The translations under genes and the position numbers were made by a program. A DNA stretch of 64,000 bases from Adiantum capillus-veneris (taxonomy: Eukaryota > Streptophyta > Polypodiopsida > Polypodiales > Pteridaceae), in contig CM043952.1 in assembly GCA_014529385.2 (NCBI GenBank), positions 58,798,119-58,862,118 of the forward strand, read 5' to 3'. The notes under the pieces were generated by a model, which worked only from the letters and a program-made list of their open reading frames with translations, had not been told where the DNA came from and did not search any database. Shown piece by piece: positions 55,771 through 64,000 of the stretch (position 1 is its first letter; every line of letters begins with the position of its first letter).

Positions 55771-57566
55771 GCATCAACCTCCTTTACCCCAGGAGAATAG
55801 GGCCATGGTAAGGATTTTGCAACCTATAGAAGGACCTTCTGATCAGGCATGGTCCAGATTGTTTCATACCAAGAAGATTTAGACAACACCTATGAGAAGG
55901 GTTTTGATGGGAATGCATATGCTTCAGAGGGACAAATCCCATGGATGGTTCTAGAAGATATGCCAGAGCCCCCATACATAGCACAACCAACAAAAAACCA
56001 TTACTTGGTAGATGAAAATATGCTTATGTTCATGGCAAACCAGAACTACAAACCTAGGGGATATCCTCCTAGAGGAGGACAACCAATGGGGGCTCCACAA
56101 TCTTCTCCACCACCTATAGGACCATGCTATGAATGCGGCAGTGATCATTGGGCAAGAATTTGTCCACAAAAAAGGAGAACAAATCAAACTTTTTGGGTTC
56201 GTGAAGGGTGTACAAATGACCATCTCATTCCACATTGTCCAAAAAAACCCGATAACAAAGGGAAAACAACCATGGGCAAGAATTTTTCCACATAAAGGAG
56301 AACAAATCAAACGTTTTGGGTTCTGTGAAGGGTGTACAAATGACCATCTCATTCCACATTGTCCAAAAAACCCCGATAACAAAGGGAAAACAACCATGAG
56401 CAAAATTGGAATTGTGTCAAGCTCAAGTGTATCAGAAACAAAACCAACCATTCCGATCAACGTGGTAACAAAATCCCGAGCACATGAGGCTGCAAGGAAC
56501 ATCCCAGCCAGTCAAACAGAGAAAGAAAATTTATTTGTCACCAGAAACCCTAGGAAATCCTAGAAGGCAAAATGAGACAAGATAAAGGCCAAAAGAGAGA
56601 AATAAAAAACGGCTTTGGAAACCAAAATACTGCAAACAAAGAAACAGTTGAGGATGGAAAAAGACCTTAAGAAAAAAGACGAAGTAGCAAAGCCATCAGC
56701 AATACCGTCGAGAGGATTTGTCTTGGTGGACAAGGTCTTTGAACCCTTGGACGCGATCTTAAAAGCTTGTGATACTAGGTTAAAGCCTAACCAAACCCAA
56801 AAGGATAGGTGGCTAACGTACCCTCACCCAGGCTATGAAAAAGAGAGGTTAAAGATGTGCAAGGAGCTCATCCAAGCCGCTCAAGTGCTTATGGAACCAC
56901 CAGTTTCAACTGCTCCAAAAATTGAGGTGTTAATCCAGGAAAAAATTCAAGAGTTAAAGGAGCATGGGATCGGGGATGAAAACCAGAAAGCTTATGTAAA
57001 TAAAACGCCCTTAGATACGAGGATAGTGGCCAATATGACAGATGGAATGTATTCGCAAGCACCTCTGTCAATTCCTGAGGTGGAAGAACAATGGCCACAA
57101 GATTTGTGGAAACATATCAAAACAGAAAAGATGGAAGCGCAACGCTTCAGTCATCAGCACCCATCACAGAGATCCACCTCGAGCATGAGCTCTACCCAAA
57201 AGATATTTGATCACTATATGGTGATGTAGGTACGGTAATATCAGAAGACAACAGATCTCAGTCATTGAAGACTTTACCTTCATTTATTGGTAGCCATGAA
57301 ACACGATGAGAGGTAAAGAAGGTACCATCTCAATGGAAGACCAATCCTAAGATGATGGATACCAAAACTCTTCATGAGCTGATGTTATCCCCTATCCATT
57401 GTACGCTAACTCTCTCATAGTTACTACAAATAAGATCTCATCTTTGGGAAGAGGTTGGAAAAAGATTGGAGAAAATAGGATTGGAAATTCCACCACCCAA
57501 TGCTTCCCAAAAAACACTAAAGACCAAACCTCAAAACAAGCTAAACATGAGCCAGTACCAGTGAAA
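55771..57566 (+). pseudogene. Gypsy gag, 3' part, between two insertions
   Basis: The frame from 55849 reads MVLEDMPEPPYIAQPTKNHY, then a Pro/Gly-rich stretch and a zinc knuckle CYECGSDHWARIC. A 124-bp tandem duplication follows (56152-56399), whose second unit gives another knuckle CEGCTNDHLIPHC in frame. The next part (56615-57229) starts TKKQLRMEKDLKKKDEVAKP, with FEPLDAILKACDTRLKPN and YPHPGYEKERLKMCKELIQA, a charged gag tail without a known domain. The frame ends at the copia B LTR. Both knuckles have CX2CX3HX4C spacing, like the one at about 49970. Confidence 0.6.
56152..56399. repeat. 124-bp tandem duplication in gag
   Basis: The units start GCAAGAATTTGTCCACA and GCAAGAATTTTTCCACA and are nearly identical up to AACAACCATG. 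The unit length is not a multiple of three, so the first unit is read out of frame relative to the second. Confidence 0.9.
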
Positions 57567-57744
57567 TGTTAAAGAATACGTCCATTATGCTATGGGCGGT
57601 TGGACAAAGAGAAGAGGAGTGAGAGAAACACGTTGAATGATTGTTGCAGGGTAACGATTGTGTGTGTGTGTGTGTGTGTCGATGTGTGTTGATGTGTGTG
57701 CGTAGTCATCTTTCCTACCTTCTCCATCACCTGCGCACTCTACA
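57567..57744 (+). repeat. Copia B 5' LTR (short)
   Basis: A 178-bp block runs TGTTAAAG...CTCTACA, three bases before the primer site. It contains a (GT)n tract near 57660. The left edge is chosen as the nearest TGTT with gypsy gag sequence before it. Confidence 0.6.
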
Positions 57745-57747
57745 AAG

Positions 57748-57759
57748 TGGTATCAGAGC
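57748..57759 (+). other. Copia B primer binding site
   Basis: TGGTATCAGAGC, complementary to initiator-Met tRNA. Confidence 0.88.
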
Positions 57760-58642
57760 TCAGTTTAAGGAGCTACAGTCAATACATAGATTTCCGTAGC
57801 TCTGGAAAACAGCCAAAAAGAGAGGTTTTTTTGTCATAACTCCCTCACCCGAACTCGGAATACAGTGATCCAGGAGTCTATCTTTATGTTTTTGGGCATT
57901 CCGGATGCATTGGCATACTCAGATTTGTCAAAATCTGCAATTTTCTACAGCAAACATCCAGCTCACACAAGCATAGGAGATTTCCAGTTTTGCACTCAGC
58001 AGTAGATTTACACAGGTTACAGGTGAAGCATTTACACAGGTTTTGGAGAGCGACATAGAGCTTTTGCATCATGATATTGTGTTATTGAAGATTATATTTC
58101 GTTGTTGTGGGTCTGTTATGGGCAGCCGCCTATGTAAGACAGGTTGTGGGAAGAAGTTGAGGCGGTTATATTGTCAGATTGAGTACTTTGTGGTTATGTA
58201 TGGACATGCGGTTAATGTATTTTGGAAAACTGCAGCCTTTGTGAGGGTCGAGTGAGGTTTTTTAAAGCCTTGCCTTGGGAGCTTTGGTACCTTGGCAAGG
58301 TGGATTAGGTACTGGAGCGAACACCCAACTGGCCTCGCGAAAGACCTCATATGTCGTTTACGACTATGGGAAGAAGGTGGATGTATGGATATGTGGTACA
58401 GGACTGCGTATGGATTGCATTTGCATACAGTCCATGTGGACATTGTTTTAGAGTATTTATGCATAGTATTGAATCAGTCTGTGGCAAAGTGAGTCAGTGG
58501 ATTTTTCCTTGGTAGTGAGAGATTTTATGTCAGTGTTTATGAGCACTTTGGTTGAGATTGTCACTTGAGATATTGTCCAAATACAAACGAAAATCTGCCG
58601 AAATTTTGTCAAAATCCTTTGGAAGTAATTGAGAGAGTGAAG

Positions 58643-59681
58643 ATGGCAGAAAGTTCAACTCAAGTCACACAGATTGTTGGAGAGAAGCTGACCAGAGAGA
58701 ACTATAGCATATGGTCTTACAGGATGGAGAACTTTATCATGGGCAAAGGTTTATGGGATTACATTACAGGTGAACAAGAGTGTCCCGAGGTTGGTTTGGA
58801 ACCAAATAGAGAGAATGTTGAAGCACATAAAACATGGCAAGTAGGAGTAGAAGCTTACAAGAAGTGGATCGAGAATTCAAGGAAAGTGATGCATTGGATT
58901 TCATTATGCATTAGTGACTTCTTTATACCACATGTGAAGAAGGCTCAATCTCCAAAGGAAGCATGGGAGATACTAGCAAGAATGAACAGCTCCAATACAG
59001 AACCACAAAAAGTTCACTTGAAGCAAAGGTTCCATTGTGTATGGCGAGGAAATAGATCCATATCAGATTATGTGACAGAGATAAAGCAAATACAGGAAGA
59101 TCTTGCAAGCATTAATGTTGAAGTTCTAGATGATGACTTAGTTTCAGTGACATTGAATGGTTTGGGACCGGAATACAAGTCATTGGATACATCTATATCG
59201 ATTCGAGGACACATGCCTGATTTTGAAGAGTTAGTAAACCTTTGTTTGCAAGAAGAGGTGAAGTTAGGCAAGTCAGGTCCTTCTACATCAAATAACAATT
59301 CCAGAGATCAGGTATTTTACTCTAGAGGTCGTGGAAACAATGGAGGTGGAAGAGGAAACTATGGTCGTGGAAACAATGCTGGAAGAGGTCAATGGCAAAA
59401 CCAACAAAGTCAAAGTTACAATGATTACAGCCAAAGAGGCAAGGGGAGAGCCCAACCTCGTGGACGTGGAGGTGGACGATCTGTACATCCTCAAAGAGAT
59501 GGATATTGTAACAGATGTGGCATTTATGGTCACTTTGAAAGATAATGTTACACAAGGCTAAATCAAAATCGTGATCGTGGTGGAAGAGGCCGAGGTTATG
59601 GCAGACATGGAGGAAACTTTGTTGGATACAATTCTCTTGATAAAAATATATATGACAATAGATCGAGTGGACATTTATTTC
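58643..59681 (+). pseudogene. Copia B gag
   Basis: The start at 58643 gives MAESSTQVTQIVGEKLTREN, then YSIWSYRMENFIMGKGLWDY, the N-terminal gag motif of Tnt1-like copia elements. It continues with LHLKQRF-like VHLKQRFHCVWRGNRSISDY and a UBN2-type DDLVSVTLNGLGPEYKSLD. A Gly/Arg/Asn-rich stretch (RGRGNNGGGRGNYGRG) leads to the zinc knuckle CNRCGIYGHFER. A TAA (59543-59545) falls just before the last Cys of the knuckle. After this stop the frame runs open into the copia C insertion. It forms the particle. Confidence 0.88.
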
Positions 59682-59870
59682 TGAAGGGGATCGGGGAGCA
59701 CCACAGATGGAGAGTGAGAGAGAGAGAAGGAGACACACACGATGTGGGTGGGGAGACTGTGAAGTGGAAGCTCCCCCTATACAGTATACTCACTATAAGT
59801 ATAGGGTAACAGTGGGCGGGCTCCCATGACCTGGGCGACCGGTCAAGGCACATAGGCCTTAACCCCAACA
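59682..59870 (-). repeat. Copia C 3' LTR
   Basis: 189 bp, matches 63164-63352 with few differences by eye. Confidence 0.9.
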
Positions 59871-60955
59871 ACTGACTCTCGATGAGCTAGTGCATCCGGC
59901 TCTACTGATAGACAAACATCCCGCTGCGGAATCCACACAGAGCTAGCTCCAAGCTCTGCAAAGAGTCTACAAGAGCTCATGCACTCCTGCAAGTATCGGT
60001 CCAATACCTGCAAACCTCCCTTATGCTCTATGCCGAGATCAGTCATCGAACAACTAATCAACCCTGCTGCAAATGCTCCCACTGCAGCTGCTATGTCGGG
60101 CCTCGAGATCAGCATCTCGTACATAAGGACACCGAACGTTGATGCAACCCTGGCAACCTCTGCCACCTCCAACTCAAAACTCAACTCATGGCAATCCTGT
60201 CCCCTATCATAGAGACCATGGCACTCTGACTCCGAGATCTGGAGTGACTCATCGTGCCCACCACATATCACATGTGTACCAAGAGTATCCATCTGTCCTG
60301 AATCTGCATCAAGCTCTGGCATAAGCATATCAAGAAATGACTCGACAATAGCCGACATCTCAACATCCATGTGAGTCATCTCTGTCATCACCTCTGATGA
60401 CTCATCCTGCTGTGACTCACTAGAGCTATCCCGCTCTACCTGTGCATCCGTAGACGCAACCTGCACAACAAGGTCACTGCTCTGCACTCCATGCAAAGCA
60501 TCCTGCAACCCACAAGCAAAAGAGACTCGCCTGCTCTCTCGCTCTCTACCTAGATGCATGATCACAAAGACAGTACCGTCTCTCACGTGATCCACATGCA
60601 ATGGGTAACCTGTACCACTCCTGGAACCTCTCTCAATCACTAGCGAACCCAAATGCATCACAAAAGCTCGCTTTCGTAGCAAAATCTGACATCCACAATC
60701 TCTAAGCTGACCAATTGAGATCACACTCACTGTCAAATCTGGTAAATAGTGCACATGTCGTAACAAGTAAGATGCACCACTCGGTAATGACAGTCTCACA
60801 TCTACTGCACCTGCTATCGCATGCAGCGATCCATCGGTCAAACGTACACTGCCAAGCATCCCGCTAGAATAGCTACAAAACCATGCACGATGCGGCGTGA
60901 CATGAAACATAGCATCTGCATCTAGCAACCACTGCGAAGGGAGTGCACTATCCAC
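59871..60955 (-). CDS. Copia C protease-like ORF with degenerate C-terminus
   Basis: Open for 370 residues; the stop lies within the LTR at 59843. The start reads QWLLDADAMFHVTPHRAWF, matching the copia protease WILDSGAS.H.T with Asp kept but DSGA altered to DADA. LPSGASYLLRHVHYLPDLTV, SVISIGQL and RKRAFVMHLGSLVIERG follow, as in the copia protease to pre-integrase region. A long acidic Glu/Asp/Ser/Met stretch replaces integrase and RT. Near the end FGVLMYEMLISRPDIAAAVG corresponds to the copia motif before RNase H (S.MY.M..TRPDI..AV). An internal deletion has therefore joined protease to the end of RT. Whether it still works is unclear. Confidence 0.75.
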
Positions 60956-60967
60956 ATGTATAGAATC

Positions 60968-61519
60968 TCATGCATAGCTCGAGATAAAAGTGACATCCCC
61001 GTCACTAGTATACTCCGACACTACATGTGCCTCAACTGTCAAAGCAACTAAGTCCATGGCATCACTACATACATCTCTGAGACTTCCATGTCTCCTACGA
61101 TGTCGCATACGACGAAAACAGCGTCGTCTAACGTGTCCAGAATGACCACAATACCAACATGTCACCTGTCGGCGTGCTCGTGAATGTACATGTCTCACAT
61201 GAGTCCGTAATGACTCAGATCTATCATACATATCATGTAATCTGCGCCAAAGTGCTCTCGAAGTAGTCTCATACATAACAAGAGCATATACAGATTTCGC
61301 AAGGTGCAAAGAGAGCGTAGATAGTGCCATCTCCTCTAGCTTCTGCCACCGATCGTCAGACATGTTTGAAGGTCTACCTGCATCACCACTCAATGGCCAA
61401 TGCAACCCTCGTTGTGTCAATGCATCAAGCATACACTCTCTCCATGACGCAAAGTCTGACCCATCAAACACGCGCATCTGTGAGAGGTCACAATCTGATC
61501 GATCACCTGTCTCTGCCAT
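60968..61519 (-). CDS. Copia C gag
   Basis: I chose the start at 61519 (MAETGDRSDC) over the longer frame from 61684, because copia gags usually begin shortly before the first conserved Trp. It reads VFDGSDFASWRECMLDALTQ and LHWPLSG, then RWQKLEEMALSTLSLHLAKS and ALWRRLHDMYDR, then the knuckle CWYCGHSGHVRRRC (CX2CX4HX4C) and an Arg-rich stretch. It is about 183 residues, shorter than usual copia gags (about 250-300), with the segment between the helical part and the knuckle missing. No stop codon breaks it. Confidence 0.8.
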   Translation of the reverse strand: MAETGDRSDCDLSQMRVFDGSDFASWRECMLDALTQRGLHWPLSGDAGRPSNMSDDRWQKLEEMALSTLSLHLAKSVYALVMYETTSRALWRRLHDMYDRSESLRTHVRHVHSRARRQVTCWYCGHSGHVRRRCFRRMRHRRRHGSLRDVCSDAMDLVALTVEAHVVSEYTSDGDVTFISSYA

Positions 61520-63149
61520 GAGCACAATGTAGCAAACTAGAAAGCAAAACCACCTCACCAACAACACCTGGAAACTGTCTACAAATATGGTCAGAAACAC
61601 AATGTAAAACCTGTGAGACACACTCCAAAATAGAGCTTCCGCAATGTCAATACAAGCCTCGCATGCTCTAGTATCACACTGCAATCTATGAGCTAATCAC
61701 CAAGCCCACATTGTGCGGTATCGATGCATACACACGCACAAATCTCCCACCTGCAGAGAACACCGCACGCAAATGTTGAGTGCAACCTGCAACCTCTACC
61801 TAGATCGCATAAATGATGCGCATAAAACTCCTAGGAAAATTTCGCCAGAGTTTTGACGTACAATGGCTATCAACACAAAATAACCATTGTCCTGCAAGCT
61901 CAATACAATGAGCAATCAATGCGCATCAAACTACACTCAATATACATGCATAAGCTCTGCAAAACCATGTCAAACAATGCTCGAGATCACAAGACTCTCC
62001 CACCCGAGAGCAAACCACTGTCTCAAGCAAAGAAAGATACACAACTCCTCACTCTTGCGAGAGTGGATACAAAAACACAAAACTGTGTACAAACTGACAA
62101 AACCTATCAAAGTGAGAGTAAAAACTCGATCACAAACTATGGCGAGAATCTGGGAAAAATCCGATAGAATTTTCCCTCAAAATTGAGCAAAAAACTCAAG
62201 TATAATCTCTACCATAAACCATAACACTACTCAATGCCAATGAGTAGAAATGCCAAAATGGCTCCACATTTTCACATACAATGACAATCTGCACTCAACG
62301 TACATCAACGGAGTGACCGCGCATAAGCAAGCGGCAAAAGATTTGCAATCCGGAAACTTGATCAATGCGAAAACAATGCTCTCAAGAGAGCTTACCGGCA
62401 CTTGAAAGTGCTCGCCAAAATGCATATATAATGGGCATCAACCATGTGCCATAACCATATGCAAACCATCCACAAAGACCATGAATCCAAGCACAAAATC
62501 ACTGCCAGAGTATTTTGTGAAAACCAATGAAAGAAGCTCCACCTATGTGCTCCAAAAACCTGCGTCTCTCAAGAGACCGCTTCGGTGGTGTGTAAACGCC
62601 TCCGTACTTCGTTGCCCAAGTCTACCAAAAACCCTCAAACCACAAGCTTAACACAAGCTGCAATTGCATCTTCAGCTCAGAATTTATGCACTCAATTTCA
62701 AGCATCTCGCGTGCTTCCAAAAGTGCATCAAACTCGCACACAATGCGACAACAAAAAATCTGGAATTTCTGTATACAGACAGTCTGAGCTGAATATCAGC
62801 AAAACAGTGAGGAATTTGCAAAAAGTTTCTTCTGCAAAGTTGTAGACCACGTCGAAATGGATGGGCACTACGCTCAAGATTCTCAGATCTGCATTCTACA
62901 AGGATAAAAACGAATCTAAAAACTGCGCTGCTGTGCACACAGTTCTAGGGCAGCACCTTCACTTACACACAGTCTTCCACACTTCTTTCTGAGCTTCCAC
63001 AAGAGCATACATCACTCTCAACTGAGGTCACAAGCTCCCATTGCATTCTCACAGCAAGTCTTCTGCTTTCTTAACCTCTCTACCGTCGAGAGAGAGCGAG
63101 TTATCGCCTCGAAGCTCTCAAAGCCGTCGTGCTCTCCGCGGTCACCATA
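61520..63149 (-). other. Long noncoding leader of copia C
   Basis: About 1.6 kb between the primer site and the gag start, nearly half of the element. No convincing frame on either strand. It is less AT-rich than the window flanks and has recurring GCCAGAG and CTCAAGAGAG-like words, perhaps packaging-related or captured sequence. Confidence 0.55.
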
Positions 63150-63161
63150 GCTCTGATACCA
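63150..63161 (-). other. Copia C primer binding site
   Basis: On the minus strand TGGTATCAGAGC. Confidence 0.9.
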
Positions 63162-63163
63162 AT

Positions 63164-63352
63164 TGAAGGGGATCGGGGAGCACCACAGACGGAGAGTGAG
63201 AGAGAGAGAAGGAGACACACACAATGTAGGTGGGGAGACTGTGAAGTGGCAGCTCCCCCTATACACTATACTCACTATAAGTATAGGGTAACAGTGGACG
63301 GGCGCCCATGACCTGGGCGACCGGTCAAGGTACATAGGCCTTAACCCCAACA
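63164..63352 (-). repeat. Copia C 5' LTR
   Basis: 189 bp, partner of 59682-59870. Short LTRs of this size are seen in TRIM-like elements. Confidence 0.9.
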
Positions 63353-63516
63353 ATTTTCTATGGAGCATGTTGTTGAAAGCATGGTGGAGCCACATCATAC
63401 AGATGATTTGTATTTAGATAGTGGTGCCACAAATCATATGACTTATCATGGTGAATGGTTTGACAGAAAAGAGAAGTCAGAAGAGAATGAGTTTGTCGTT
63501 ACAGGTGATGATACTG
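63353..63516 (+). pseudogene. Copia B protease fragment
   Basis: After the copia C insertion the frame reads SMEHVVESMVEPHHTDDLYL followed by DSGATNHMTYHGEWFD, the copia aspartic protease active site (DSGA). It is cut at 63517 by the next LTR. The frame joins gag at 59681 if one target duplication is removed. Confidence 0.85.
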
Positions 63517-63835
63517 TTAGGAAATAAGACGTAGCTAAATAGATAATTAAGTAGATTACTTAATGGAGAGAGACAGATTTACATACACGAGATTAGAGAG
63601 CAGAGAGAGAGAGAGAGAGTACACACGATATACGTGGTTCACCCAATCTGGGCTACGTCCACGGGAAAGCAGCCACTCAATGGAAAGCAGGCCCTGATTC
63701 TTGTCCGTGAAAAATTTGGTTTCCGGTGAGTGATTTTCCTTCACGCACGATGGCTTCTCCTCATAATGGGGGCCTTACAAATGTGCCCCTTTACCACAGA
63801 AAATTACAAGGGTAAATCAGGCTCCATACTTAACA
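63517..63835 (-). repeat. Copia A family LTR with internal deletion
   Basis: Starts TGTTAGGAAATAAGAC and ends TACTTAACA as in copia A, but only 319 bp: about 450 bp between ACTCAATGG and the GTCCGTGAAA region is missing. Confidence 0.88.
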
Positions 63836-64000
63836 ATCTCCCACTTGGAGACTGATCTCCAAACCAAACCTGTGACTGCTTTCCATTCTGGCTTCTTATC
63901 CTTGAATGCCGATTGAAGATGAGCAAAAGCTCAACTTCTCCTCGTTGACCACCTTTGTAAACATGTCTGCAGGATTTTCACTTGTATGCACCATTCCTAG
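63836..64000 (-). mobile_element. Second copia A family member, continues past window
   Basis: The internal sequence after the LTR (ATCTCCCACTTGGAGACTGA) follows 50988-51150 closely, so this is the 3' end of a minus-strand copy whose coding part lies beyond the right edge. Confidence 0.88.

Larger units (their letters stand above)
59682..63352 (-). mobile_element. Copia C, small gag-protease element
   Basis: Two 189-bp LTRs (TGAAGGGGATCGGGG...ACCCCAACA) flank 3.3 kb with a primer site at 63150-63161, a leader of about 1.6 kb, gag, and a protease-like ORF. Integrase and the RT catalytic core are absent; only a short RT/RNase H linker-like motif remains. It depends on other elements for RT and integrase. 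The flanks ATTTC (left) and ATTTT (right) suggest a 5-bp target duplication with one change. Confidence 0.85.
57567..64000 (+). mobile_element. Copia B, plus strand, split by two insertions
   Basis: LTR, initiator-Met primer site (57748), long leader, gag (58643-59681), then protease (63353-63516). Copia C (59682-63352) and a copia A family member (from 63517) interrupt it. The 3' part lies beyond the window or is lost. Confidence 0.8.

Noticed and set aside
55951-56502. 183-residue minus-strand frame
   Set aside because: Opposite the gypsy gag tail and spans its tandem duplication; no family resemblance.
59287-59738. Minus-strand frames opposite copia B gag (His/Tyr-rich)
   Set aside because: Shadows of the Gly/Arg-rich gag frame on the plus strand.
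1-64000. tRNA, rRNA or snRNA genes
   Set aside because: No cloverleaf A/B boxes or rRNA-like blocks were recognised by eye; only tRNA-complementary primer sites of retrotransposons.

Overview
The window looks like repeat-rich nuclear DNA of a land plant. The evidence is AT-rich intergenic sequence, long (CT)n/(GA)n, (AT)n and (CA)n tracts, Ty1-copia elements with initiator-Met primer sites, Ty3-gypsy remains, and broken genes with GT..AG introns. I could not identify the species. A non-flowering lineage such as a fern is only a guess. I see no intact single-copy host gene, no rRNA or tRNA gene and no CRISPR array. Almost every coding trace belongs to a mobile element, and nearly all are broken.

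Layout. 1-9.8 kb: AT-rich sequence with microsatellites, old dispersed repeats and two retroposon-like 3' ends. 10.0-10.9 kb: a gypsy-type LTR with no internal region attached. 10.9-16.2 kb: the right part of a decayed DNA transposon (copy A). 16.2-24.5 kb: a copia LTR, a palindrome-bearing repeat field and a minus-strand gypsy remnant whose LTR matches the one at 10 kb. 25.9-36.7 kb: a copia RT fragment, then a second copia element split by a complete 9.6-kb DNA transposon (copy B, 26950-36535). 37-42.4 kb: a decayed gypsy element. 42.4-46.9 kb: microsatellites and a large inverted repeat. 46.9-48.1 kb: the left part of a third DNA transposon (copy C). 49.3-64 kb: a stack of nested LTR retrotransposons.

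The main discovery candidate is the DNA transposon family. Copy B has 20-bp terminal inverted repeats (CATTAGGA-type, 19/20 matching) and sits at the start codon of a copia gag gene. Its left half has two unknown genes on the plus strand (X and Y). Its right half has, on the minus strand, a multi-exon transposase-like gene followed by a divergent histone H3 gene. The convergent halves meet at two large hairpins. Copy A repeats the transposase-like plus H3-like pair and the right terminus. Copy C repeats gene X and the left terminus. The H3-like genes keep the tail start (MARKKRTARK / MARIKQTAK), the YQK helix region and the C-terminal half of the histone fold. I know of no described plant transposon family carrying a histone H3 gene, but I could not search.

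The retrotransposon stack gives a relative order of events. A gypsy gag region (oldest) was split by copia A (50219-55770) and by copia B (from 57567). Copia B was in turn split by a small gag-protease-only copia C (59682-63352) and by a second member of the copia A family (from 63517).
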